NCBI GenBank assembly: GCA_963813635.1
Contig: CAWEZO010000012.1
Coordinates: 91,229 to 155,228 of the forward strand
DNA from: JBBRZM01 sp963813635
GTDB taxonomy: Bacteria; Actinomycetota; Acidimicrobiia; IMCC26256; JBBRZM01
Direction: 5' to 3'
Length of the DNA stretch: 64,000 nt
Below the pieces are notes generated by a model. It ran no database searches. It saw only the letters and a program-made list of their open reading frames with translations, and was not told the DNA's origin. A program made the position numbers and the translations under genes. This document shows, piece by piece, positions 56,328-64,000 of the stretch. Each line of letters starts with the position of its first letter. Position 1 is the stretch's first letter.

Positions 56328-56963
56328 GTGACGTACCGTGCGGTGATCTTCGACCTTGGTGGCGTCATCTTTCCGTCTCCGTTCGACGTCTTCAGCGCGT
56401 ACGAGCGCGACCACGGGCTTCCAGACCGCTTCCTGCGCGGCGTCGTCGCCGCAAGCGCCGACACCGGTGCCTGGGCGCGCCTGGAGCGGGGTGAGACGAC
56501 GTTCTCGCGATTCTGTGAGGATTTCGAGCTCGAGTGTGTGGCGGCGGGCGGCGCCGTCGAGGCCTCGACGTTGATGACCGTCGTCGGCGGACGTTTCGAA
56601 CCGCACGCAGAGATGCTCGCCGCCGTCACGCGGATCCGCGACGAGGGCCTGAAGACGGCGGCACTGACGAACAACTGGGCCGAGATGTCCGACGACGGCA
56701 CCGGACACGAGCTGCCCGCGCTCCATCACGTGTTCGACGTGATCATCGAGTCGGCGGTCGAAGGCATGCGGAAGCCCGATCCGGCGATCTACCAGCTCAC
56801 GTGCATGCGTCTCGGCGTCGTGGCCGAGGACGCGGTGTTCCTCGACGACCTCGGCGTCAACTTGAAGCCCGCGCGGGAGCTTGGAATGACCACGATCAAA
56901 GTGGGCGACCCCCCGAGCACGCTCGCGGAGCTCGAGACGGTGCTCGGATTCTCGCTCAGCTGA
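56328..56963 (+). CDS. HAD-superfamily hydrolase (ACAD10/EPHX2-like phosphatase)
   Basis: 211 residues from GTG 56328. Motif I FDLGGVIFPSPFD, where the second Asp is replaced by Gly as in the epoxide-hydrolase/ACAD10 phosphatase branch, motif II LTNNWAE, motif III Lys in MRKPDPAIY and motif IV FLDDLGVN. It follows the AGPS-like gene by 10 bp and is likely in its operon. Confidence 0.85.
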   Translation: MTYRAVIFDLGGVIFPSPFDVFSAYERDHGLPDRFLRGVVAASADTGAWARLERGETTFSRFCEDFELECVAAGGAVEASTLMTVVGGRFEPHAEMLAAVTRIRDEGLKTAALTNNWAEMSDDGTGHELPALHHVFDVIIESAVEGMRKPDPAIYQLTCMRLGVVAEDAVFLDDLGVNLKPARELGMTTIKVGDPPSTLAELETVLGFSLS

Positions 56964-57026
56964 GGAACGCCACCTCTAGACTGCCGGCGTTTCCACCCGC
57001 AGCCGCACACTCTCCTGGGAGCATCG

Positions 57027-58577
57027 ATGCCGCCTGCCGACGGCCCGAAGGGACGCACGGTCGCTGACATCATGAGCTCACCGGTCGTCACCGCGTCGAC
57101 CGGCGAGACCATCGCCGAGGCCGCGGGTCGCATGCGCGAGGAGCACGTGGGGTCGGTGGTCGTCGTCGACGCCGAGCGTCCAGTCGGAATCTTGACCGAA
57201 CACGATCTGGTGTTCATCGGCGCGGCGGGCGTTGACACGTCGGCGGCGATGGTCGCGGAGTGGATGACGGCGAACCCCAACTCCGTCTCGCCCAACCTCG
57301 ACGCGACCGACGCCTTCGTCAGCCTCGGCGAGCACGGCTACCGCCACATCCCCGTCGTCGACGGCGAGAAGCTCGTCGGCCTGGTCTCGATGCGTGACCT
57401 GATGCGCATTGCGCAGATACAGCCGGCTGAGGCACTCGCGCAGGACGTGCCGAAGGGACTCGAAGGTGTCGTCGTCGCCGAGACCACAATCGGCGACGTC
57501 CGCGGGCTCGAGGGCTTCTACCACTACCGCCAGTACAGCGCGGTGGAGCTTGCCGAGACGCGCACGCTCGAAGACGTGTGGTACCTCCTGTTCGATGGCA
57601 GGCTTCCGACACGCGAGCAGCGAGCGGCGTTCATCGACGAGCTCCGCCCACTTCGTGAACTGCCGCCGGAGGTCCAGCCGGCGCTGCACGAGCTGGCGCG
57701 GGTCGCGCCGGATGCACCACCGCTCGATCTCTTGCGCACCGCGGTCTCGCTCATGGGCGCGGTCCTCGGTTTCCGGCCGTCGCTCGATCTGCTCGACGTC
57801 GAGCTCCGCGCCCAAGCGCTCCAGGTGTGCGCAGCCGTGCCGACACTTCTCACCACGCTGTACCGGTTACAGCACGGTATGAGCCCCGTCGCGCCGCACC
57901 CTGATCTTCCGTACGCGGCCAACTATCTCTACATGATGAACGACGGTGTACCGACACCGGAGCACGCACACGCGGTGGAGCAGTACCTCATCTCCACGAT
58001 CGATCACGGGTTCAACGCGTCGACGTTTACCGCGCGTGTGATCACGTCGACCGGCGCGGATCTCGCGGCGGCGGTGGTCGGCGCGATCGGCGCGCTGTCG
58101 GGTCCGCTGCACGGCGGTGCGCCGAGCCGGGCGCTCGACATGCTCGACGCCATCGGTTCGGCCGACAAGGCCGAGCCCTGGCTGCGCGACGCGGTGGGGC
58201 GCGGCGACCGGCTGATGGGTTTCGGGCACCGCGTCTACAAGACCGACGACCCACGCTCGGTCATGCTCCGCGGCGTGGCCGAACGTCTGGGCGGCCCCGA
58301 CGTCGAGCTCGCGAAAGAGATCGAGCGCACTGCCATCGATGTGCTGGAGGAGCTGAAGCCGGGCCGGAAGCTCTACACCAACGTCGAGTTCTACGCAGGC
58401 ATCGTGATGAACGACTGCGGTGTGCCGCGCCAGATGTTCACGCCGACGTTCGCGTCGAGCCGCGTGATCGGCTGGTGCGCACACATCCTCGAGCAGGCGG
58501 CCGACAACCGCCTGATCCGCCCAAGCGCCCGCTACGTGGGCGCCGCGCCGCCCGAGCCGGTGCCGGCACCCGACTAG
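57027..58577 (+). CDS. Citrate synthase with N-terminal CBS pair
   Basis: 516 residues. Residues 1-135 hold two CBS domains (VADIMSSPVVTASTGETIAEAAGRM, then VAEWMTANPNSVSP and YRHIPVVDGEKLVGLVSMRDL). From about 145 a complete type II-like citrate synthase follows: LFDGRLPTREQ, SGPLHGGAPSRALDMLD (His), MGFGHRVYKTDDPRS (His and Asp) and NVEFYAGIVM. It condenses oxaloacetate or another keto acid with acetyl-CoA. The CBS pair probably senses adenine nucleotides or SAM. Alternatives are methylcitrate synthase or homologues. Confidence 0.88.
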   Translation: MPPADGPKGRTVADIMSSPVVTASTGETIAEAAGRMREEHVGSVVVVDAERPVGILTEHDLVFIGAAGVDTSAAMVAEWMTANPNSVSPNLDATDAFVSLGEHGYRHIPVVDGEKLVGLVSMRDLMRIAQIQPAEALAQDVPKGLEGVVVAETTIGDVRGLEGFYHYRQYSAVELAETRTLEDVWYLLFDGRLPTREQRAAFIDELRPLRELPPEVQPALHELARVAPDAPPLDLLRTAVSLMGAVLGFRPSLDLLDVELRAQALQVCAAVPTLLTTLYRLQHGMSPVAPHPDLPYAANYLYMMNDGVPTPEHAHAVEQYLISTIDHGFNASTFTARVITSTGADLAAAVVGAIGALSGPLHGGAPSRALDMLDAIGSADKAEPWLRDAVGRGDRLMGFGHRVYKTDDPRSVMLRGVAERLGGPDVELAKEIERTAIDVLEELKPGRKLYTNVEFYAGIVMNDCGVPRQMFTPTFASSRVIGWCAHILEQAADNRLIRPSARYVGAAPPEPVPAPD

Positions 58578-58596
58578 CGCGACCGACCCCACCGAC

Positions 58597-58642
58597 CGTT
58601 TGTGCAAAAGTGGCCCCTATAGGTACCCCGATTGCACAAACG
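58597..58642. repeat. Dispersed repeat, family 2, copy 2; inverted repeat between convergent genes
   Basis: 11-bp arms CGTTTGTGCAA (58597-58607) and TTGCACAAACG (58632-58642) separated by 24 bp. The left 22 bp recur in reverse complement at 16129-16150 with one mismatch. It lies between the convergent citrate synthase and TetR genes, as expected of a bidirectional terminator. Confidence 0.7.
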
Positions 58643-58650
58643 CCGGATGT

Positions 58651-59253
58651 TCAGGCGCCTGTGCGGGGCCGAGGACGCTTTGCGTCAAGCGCGACGCGAG
58701 CTGCCGTGACGGCGGCCTTCCCTGCAGCCTCCATCGGTTCGGTACTGCGCGCGGCGCGGCTCAGGACGAACGCGCCTTCGAGCAACGCGATCATCGCGAT
58801 CGCGAGCTCACGGGCCACCGGTTCGGTGATTCCGGCCGACTCGTAACGCGACGTCGCGACAGTGATCCAGCTCGCGAAGACCTCGGCAGTCGCCAGCCGC
58901 AACGGCTCATTGATGCTGGCGACCTCCAGCGCGACAGTGGCGATGGGGCATGCGTCCGCATAGTCGGTAACACGCAGCGTTTCGGCTGCTCCCGCGAAGC
59001 AGTCGTGGATCCCCGTCAGAAGGTCGGGTGCGGCGTCGAAGACGGCGAGGACGAGCTGGCGGTACATCTCGCCCGAGAGTCGAATCGATTCGGCTCCGAG
59101 CTCGTCCTTGCCGCCCGGGAAGAAGTGGTAGAGCGACGAGAAGGGCGCGTGCGCGTCGGCGAGGATCTGCTTGATGCCGGTGCCGGTGAAACCCTGGCGC
59201 TGGAAGAGTGCGCCACTGGCGTCGAGAATTCGATCTCTCGTGTCGGTCGCCAC
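58651..59253 (-). CDS. TetR-family transcriptional regulator
   Basis: 200 residues. HTH: DRILDASGALFQRQGFTGTGIKQIL and APFSSLYHFFPGGKDELGAESI, then a variable ligand domain with TDYADACPIATVALE. Divergent from the dehalogenase-like hydrolase, with an operator-like palindrome between them; probably represses it. Confidence 0.9.
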   Translation of the reverse strand: MATDTRDRILDASGALFQRQGFTGTGIKQILADAHAPFSSLYHFFPGGKDELGAESIRLSGEMYRQLVLAVFDAAPDLLTGIHDCFAGAAETLRVTDYADACPIATVALEVASINEPLRLATAEVFASWITVATSRYESAGITEPVARELAIAMIALLEGAFVLSRAARSTEPMEAAGKAAVTAARVALDAKRPRPRTGA

Positions 59254-59307
59254 CGGGATGCGTCCTTTCGCCGGTTTGCGTCGGGAACCCAGCCTAGCTA
59301 CTTTGAG

Positions 59308-59323
59308 TGGATCGATCTATCCA
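59308..59323. promoter_or_regulatory. Probable TetR operator
   Basis: Near-perfect 16-bp palindrome TGGATCGATCTATCCA (14 of 16 positions symmetric) between the divergent TetR and hydrolase genes, 13 bp before the hydrolase ATG. It overlaps the likely leader. Confidence 0.6.
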
Positions 59324-59335
59324 AGAGGAGCGACA

Positions 59336-60196
59336 ATGCCGGAAATCGAGCTCTCCGTCGGGACCATCGGATACGAGGACACCGGCGGGTCGGGCCCGGT
59401 CATCGTCCTCTTGCACGGCCTGCTGATGGACGGAACCCAGTGGCGGAAGGTCGTGAGCGAACTGAGCCCGGATTTCCGCTGTGTTCTGCCGACGCTGCCG
59501 ATGGGCGCGCATCGTCAGCCGATGCACCCCGATGCAGACCTCTCGCTACGGGGCATGGGGCGGATCATCGCCGAATTCCTGGAGCGACTCGATCTTCGCG
59601 ATGTGACGTTGTGCTTCAACGATTGGTGTGGCGCGCAAGTGATGATCGCGGACGACGAGATGCAACGGGTGAGCCGGCTCGTGCTTGCGTCGTGCGAGGC
59701 CTTCGACAACATGCCGCCAGGTCTTCCGGGCCGGATGGCCTCGATTGCTGCGAAAGCTCCAGGCGGGGTCACGATCACCCGCCGGACGTTGCTCATTCCC
59801 TGGTTGCGCCGCCTGCCGATCTTCTTCGGCAACATGTCGAAGCGCGGTGTTCCGGATGACGTCATGCGGCACTGGCTACAGCCCCTCGCCGACCGGGACA
59901 TCCGGCGCGACTACAAGAAGTACGCGGGCAGCACGAAACAGGCGGCGCGGGATCTGCTCGCTGCAACCGACTCGCTCAAATCCTTCACCCGTCCGGTGCT
60001 GGTCGTCTGGGCGCGCGAAGACCGGGTCATGCCTCCCGAGCACGGACGACGGCTGGCCCAGATCTTCCCGAACAGCCGCCTTGTCGAGGTGGCGGACAGC
60101 TACACGCTCATCCCCGAAGACCAACCGGAGGTGTTGGCACAGCACCTGCGAGCGTTCGCCGCGACCGACGCGCAGAAGTCGACGCCGGCGATCTGA
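59336..60196 (+). CDS. Alpha/beta hydrolase, haloalkane-dehalogenase-like nucleophile
   Basis: 286 residues; ATG 59336 follows AGAGGAG. VIVLLHGLLMDGTQWRKV, then LCFNDWCGAQVMI, where Asp takes the nucleophile position (as in haloalkane dehalogenases and epoxide hydrolases), then VVWAREDRVMPPEHG (acid) and a C-terminal region where the catalytic His is not clear (DSYTLIPEDQPEVL has no His). If that His is truly lost the enzyme may not turn over esters normally. Probably controlled by the divergent TetR. Confidence 0.75.
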   Translation: MPEIELSVGTIGYEDTGGSGPVIVLLHGLLMDGTQWRKVVSELSPDFRCVLPTLPMGAHRQPMHPDADLSLRGMGRIIAEFLERLDLRDVTLCFNDWCGAQVMIADDEMQRVSRLVLASCEAFDNMPPGLPGRMASIAAKAPGGVTITRRTLLIPWLRRLPIFFGNMSKRGVPDDVMRHWLQPLADRDIRRDYKKYAGSTKQAARDLLAATDSLKSFTRPVLVVWAREDRVMPPEHGRRLAQIFPNSRLVEVADSYTLIPEDQPEVLAQHLRAFAATDAQKSTPAI

Positions 60197-60213
60197 CCCG
60201 GCCTCGGCCTTGG

Positions 60214-60570
60214 TCAGGTCGGGCTCCCACCTCGCTCGTGATCGGCGTCACGCCGGAGCGCCTCCCCCATCTCCGACAACGTGACTCCCACCGCCTTGAG
60301 GAGCGCGGAGCCGGCTTCCGCGGTCTCCTGCTTGACCTTCGGATCGCGCAACGACCCTCCGATCGCCCGAGCAGTCTGATCGAGCGCGGCCCGGATCGCT
60401 TTGACGGCACGCTGGATCGATTGCTGCGACTCCTCGCTGCTCTCGCTCGCACTCTCACTCACCTGCTCGTAGTCCTCGCGGAACTGCCGCCCGATGTCGC
60501 TGAACGCGTCGCCGAACTCGGCCCACGCCTCGCGGGCCCCACTGAGGGCCTCCCTTCCGGTCTCGCTCAT
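60214..60570 (-). CDS. Helical acidic protein of unknown function
   Basis: 118 residues from ATG 60570 with GGGAGG upstream. An amphipathic helical protein (EAWAEFGDAFSDIGRQFRED, SESASESSEESQQSIQRAVKAI, VTLSEMGEALRRDADHE) resembling apolipoprotein-like or phasin-like coiled proteins. No family recognised. It is divergent from the acyl-CoA synthetase. Confidence 0.55.
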   Translation of the reverse strand: MSETGREALSGAREAWAEFGDAFSDIGRQFREDYEQVSESASESSEESQQSIQRAVKAIRAALDQTARAIGGSLRDPKVKQETAEAGSALLKAVGVTLSEMGEALRRDADHERGGSPT

Positions 60571-60813
60571 GTCATGACACCTCCCGATTGCGGACGGTGC
60601 GACGCTAAGTCGAAAGTCGTCCGACACGACAGGGCCGAAAGTCCCCATCGCTTGTCGAATCGTCGTGAGCTGGCAGCGGGCGGGACTTCCGGCCCTGGAG
60701 CTCGCGGCCGGTCCGGCGCATGCTGGTATGAGCCGGCGATCGGGGGTTGTGGTGATCGCGTCGGAGGCAAGGATACGGACCCCGCGGCTGCCCGACCGCG
60801 TGGAGGTCGCGAG

Positions 60814-62662
60814 ATGACAACGATCAGCCGCCCGAGCTCTGTTTCCGACGAGTCGGAGCACGCCCAGGCGACGATCCTCGACGTCTTCAGGGAGCGCGTC
60901 CGGACCCAGGGTGGGCGACCGGCGCTTCGCCGCCGCGTGGTGGGACGCTGGGAGTCGATCGACTGGGCCGAGTACGGACTGATCGTCCGAGAGATCGCCG
61001 CCGGCCTCGTCGCGCTGGGGATCCAGCCCGGCGATCGCGTTGCGATCCTGTCCGCGAACCGCATGGAGTGGCATTTCGCCGACCTCGGCACGATGTTCGC
61101 CGGTGCGGTCACCGTGCCCGTGTACCCGACGAGCGCGGGAAGCCAGGTTGCCTATCTGCTCCACCACTCCGAGACGCGCGTGTGTTTCGTCGACGGAGAA
61201 GCGCAACTCACCAAGGTGAGCGAGCAACGCGAGGAGCTCCCCAAGCTCGAGCGCGTCGTGAGCTTTGACGCCGGCGCGGCCGATCTCAGCGACCCCTTCA
61301 CGACCAGCTTCGATGACCTACGAGCGATCGGCAGCCAACGGCTCGTCGATGACCCGGGCATGCTCGGTGCCCTTGCGAAGACCGTTCACGCCGACGATCT
61401 GGCGACGATCGTGTACACGAGCGGAACCACGGGCCCACCCAAGGGCGCCATGATCACGCATCGCAACATCGTCGCGACGTACGACAGCGCTCACGAAGGT
61501 CGTGCCGATCGGGCCCGACGACCGCTTCCTGTCGTTCCTGCCGCTCAGCCACGTCGCCGAGCGGGTCGTCAGTCACCTGGGGCAGATCTTCGCCGGTGGT
61601 GAGACGTGGTTCGCACAGAGCTTCGCGACCGTCGCCCAGGACCTGACGGCGTGCCGGCCGACGATCTTCTTCGCCGTGCCGCGCGTCTGGGAAAAGCTCC
61701 ATGACGCCGTGCTCGAACAAGTCGCGGCTACCCACGGCGTGCGCCGTACGCTCGCGGACCGCTACTTCGCGCTCGCGGCGGAGATCGGCGCAGGAGACGA
61801 CGCCTCGCGACCTTCGCCCGCGACCAAGCTTGCGTACCTCGCGCTCGACCGCATCGTCGGCGCACAGATCCGCCACCGCGTCGGCCTCGACCGCGCCCGT
61901 GTTCTCGTGTCGGGCGCCGCGTCGACCAGTCCGGACCTGCTCCGTTGGTTGCACAGCATCGGCTTGCGAGTCGCGGAGGTCTACGGCCAGACCGAGGACT
62001 GCGGCCCGACCAGTTTCAACCCTCCCGAACGCATCAGGATCGGCACCGTCGGGCCGCCGGTTCCCGGAGTGACCGTGCGCATCGCTGCTGACGGCGAGAT
62101 CCTCGTGCGAGGTCCCAACGTCTGCATCGGCTACTTCAAAGACCGGGCTGCGACGCGGGCGCTCATCGACGACCACGGCTGGATGCGCTCGGGCGACGTC
62201 GGCCACATTGACAACTTCGGCTATCTCGTCGTGACTGGCCGCAAGAAGGACCTCATCGTCACGGCCCACGGCAAGAACATCGCTCCCCAGGAGATCGAGA
62301 CACAACTGTGCTTCGAGCGGCTCATCTCCCAGGCGGTCGTGGTCGGCGAGGGTCGACCGTACATTGGCGCCCTCATCACGCTCGACGCCGACGCGGTCGC
62401 GCCGTGGGCGCGCGAACACGGCAAGGCACTCGACCCTGAGGCCCTCGCGGGCGACCCCGACTTGCAGGACGAGATCGCGTCCTCTGTCGAACACGTGAAC
62501 CGGGGACTGTCCCACGTCGAGCAGGTGAAGCGCTGGCGTGTCCTGTCACGCGACTTCACGGTCGCGGCCGGCGAGCTCACACCCACCCTCAAGGTCAAAC
62601 GCAACGTCGTGAACGAGCGCTACACCGACGTCATCGCCGACCTGTATGCCGAGGAAGCCTGA
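60814..62662 (+). CDS. fadD: Long-chain acyl-CoA synthetase, frame broken near 61490
   Basis: About 615 residues after removing one extra base near 61490 (DSA-LTKVVPIGPDDRFLS). ATG 60814 follows TGGAGG. AMP-binding motif IVYTSGTTGPPKGAMITHRN, then VYGQTEDCGPTS, GDVGHIDNFGYLVVTGRKKDLIV and a C-terminal KVKRNVV Lys. Converts fatty acids to acyl-CoA with ATP. Fits the fatty-acid theme with acyl-CoA dehydrogenase and MaoC genes. Confidence 0.9.
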
Positions 62663-63948
62663 CCGAAACCCACTGGATCCCCGCGCGGCTGTCTTGCACC
62701 ACGGGCTGCCGATCGAGCGCTTGCTCTGGTTCCATCCCGAGCGCGGTGGCCGCAACCATGATCGCCCCGCACGCTTCGCCATGGGTCGGGCACGCGTGGC
62801 GCCGTGGGATCGCGTCCACGACGACGCCCCGTATGTCCGGTCGGCGACGTGCAGGAGCCGGCGTGCGCACGTACAAGCGGGCGGGGCGCGCCTCGCGCGC
62901 GAGGTGAGCCGCCTCGACCGCTTCGGCAGCGAGGATCCGCCCCGAGGTAAGGCCGAGCCGGCGTTGCGGGCTGTGTCGGCAAGGTGCGCGTCGTGCACAG
63001 GCTCCGGGAGTGCCGGCGCCACGACTTCCCGTGCACGCAGACGTCGATGCGGTCGCGCCATGTCGGGGCGCCGCGTACGTCGCGCCACAGTGCCGCGTAT
63101 TCGTGGAACACGATTCGCAACGGGTTGAAAGTGTGAACATTCTTCGAGAGCCCGTACACAACGGCCTCCGCTTCGGGCTCGAAGGTCCCGAAGAGCCGAT
63201 CCCACATCAAGATCCCTGCGTAGTTCTTGTCGACGTACTGCGGGTTGGAGCCATGGTGCACCCGGTGATGTGACGGCGTGTTGAAGACGAGCTCGAACCA
63301 TCCGGGCAGGTGCCCGACCACCTCGGTGTGCATCCAGAACTGGTAGGTCAAGTTGACACCCTCGGAGAGCAGGATCATCCCGGGTCTCACGCCGACGAAC
63401 GCGAGCATGGGGTAGAGGAGCATCGCGGGCCACGTCGTCCACGACTGGCGGAACCCGGTCGAGTAGTTGAACCGCTCGCTCGAATGATGGATGACGTGCC
63501 CGGCCCACAGCAGCCGGATCTCGTGCTCCCAGCGGTGGTGCCAGTAGTACACGAAGTCCCAACCCACGATGGCGACCGACCAGCCGAGCACGCCCGCACC
63601 GAGGTCGACGATGCGATGGTCGTACACGAAGCTCGCGACGGCGAGCATGCCCAGGTGGATCGCGCCGATGAACACGATGCTCCCGAGGCCCGTCGCCAGG
63701 CTCGCCGCTGTGTCACGCCAGTCGTATCCGCGCAGCTGCGCGCGACCCTTGCGCGTGGCTCGCGTGAGCACGATCTCTTCGGCGATCATCGCCGCCCACA
63801 GGGGGAGCCCGCGGAGCAGGGCAGCGACGTGCCCGCCGATCAAGGTGCCTCCGGCACTTCTCCCGCGGTCCGAACGTTCATGGCCCCACCACGGTGTCAG
63901 AACGCAATTCGATGCCCTCATCATGCCGCTTGTGTCGATCGTGTACAA
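62620..63948 (-). CDS. Sterol desaturase / fatty acid hydroxylase family protein, 3' region doubtful
   Basis: The open frame gives 442 residues; the family is about 280-320. Residues 60-310 are a good match: WDFVYYWHHRWEHEIRL, GHVIHHSSERFNYSTGFRQS and FNTPSHHRVHHGSNPQYVDKNYAG are the three di-iron histidine boxes, and GTFEPEAEAVVYGLSKNVHTFNP is the usual C-terminal motif. After WRDRIDVCVHGKSWR (about 63010) composition turns Arg-rich and shadow-like. A frame error near 63010 is likely and the true end is probably between 63010 and 62900. Start is ATG 63948 or 63924. Confidence 0.75.
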   Translation of the reverse strand: MYTIDTSGMMRASNCVLTPWWGHERSDRGRSAGGTLIGGHVAALLRGLPLWAAMIAEEIVLTRATRKGRAQLRGYDWRDTAASLATGLGSIVFIGAIHLGMLAVASFVYDHRIVDLGAGVLGWSVAIVGWDFVYYWHHRWEHEIRLLWAGHVIHHSSERFNYSTGFRQSWTTWPAMLLYPMLAFVGVRPGMILLSEGVNLTYQFWMHTEVVGHLPGWFELVFNTPSHHRVHHGSNPQYVDKNYAGILMWDRLFGTFEPEAEAVVYGLSKNVHTFNPLRIVFHEYAALWRDVRGAPTWRDRIDVCVHGKSWRRHSRSLCTTRTLPTQPATPARPYLGADPRCRSGRGGSPRARGAPRPLVRAHAGSCTSPTGHTGRRRGRDPTAPRVPDPWRSVRGDHGCGHRARDGTRASARSAARGARQPRGDPVGFGQASSAYRSAMTSV

Positions 63949-64000
63949 CGATCGGTTTTCGACGTACGTCGGCGTTCACGCTCTCAAAAGAACGGAAAGT

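Noticed and set aside
1..64000. CRISPR arrays, tRNA and rRNA genes, phage genes
   Set aside because: Searched by eye: no regularly spaced repeats, no tRNA T-loop or rRNA segments, no capsid, terminase or integrase genes seen.

Overview
The window is a 64 kb piece of a high-GC, gene-dense chromosome. Gene content points to an actinobacterium, and I would guess an uncultured Acidimicrobiia-like lineage: LLM- and PPOX-type F420-dependent enzymes, a DinB/maleylpyruvate-isomerase-type protein, DUF4395 and DUF459 proteins, a three-part ECF transporter with fused ATPases, LPxTG anchoring, many acyl-CoA dehydrogenases and many GTG starts. The lineage is an inference; no rRNA or tRNA gene is visible to confirm it.

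Layout. 1-8 kb: 3' end of an FAD monooxygenase, a GYD protein, a glycosyltransferase cut short at a palindromic repeat, a CcdA-like membrane protein, a serine-hydrolase lipoprotein, an amidohydrolase and an MFS exporter. 8.2-12.6 kb: a DNA-modification island with a tandem uracil-DNA-glycosylase-like protein, a beta-class DNA methyltransferase carrying a C-terminal nuclease-like domain, and a small stand-alone protein homologous to that domain that keeps a D...ExK motif. 12.6-18.6 kb: a cobalamin locus. A B12 riboswitch controls two surface proteins resembling the two halves of transcobalamin, and a divergent ECF transporter (T, fused A-A, S) reads the other way. 19-28 kb: a heterodimeric ABC exporter, rfbC, a MauE/flavin reductase/metallo-hydrolase run and a DrrAB-type ABC pair. 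28-39.7 kb: hydrolase, HIT, MaoC-like and acyl-CoA dehydrogenase genes, another ABC exporter, a DUF459 SGNH protein, a second acyl-CoA dehydrogenase, and a PAP2-kinase-flippase fusion. 39.7-41.3 kb: a complete IS1380-family element with a 5-bp target duplication. 41.4-51.8 kb: RidA, CitE-like lyase, metallo-hydrolase, dienelactone hydrolase, PPOX, two NlpC/P60 hydrolases, selD, a hydrolase-thioredoxin fusion, DUF421 and an LLM oxidoreductase. 52-53.4 kb: a lower-GC patch with an SGNH lipoprotein and a protein-kinase remnant. 53.4-64 kb: DinB-like, SnoaL-like, AGPS-like FAD oxidase, HAD, CBS-citrate synthase fusion, TetR with a dehalogenase-like hydrolase, a long-chain acyl-CoA synthetase and a sterol-desaturase-family hydroxylase.

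Two general points matter to any reader. First, about 20 genes are broken by what is almost always one extra base, in otherwise intact proteins. This looks like uncorrected insertion errors in the assembly, not biology, so I annotate these as CDS spans with the break position. Second, two families of dispersed inverted repeats sit mainly at the 3' ends of convergent genes and may be terminators or REP-like elements.
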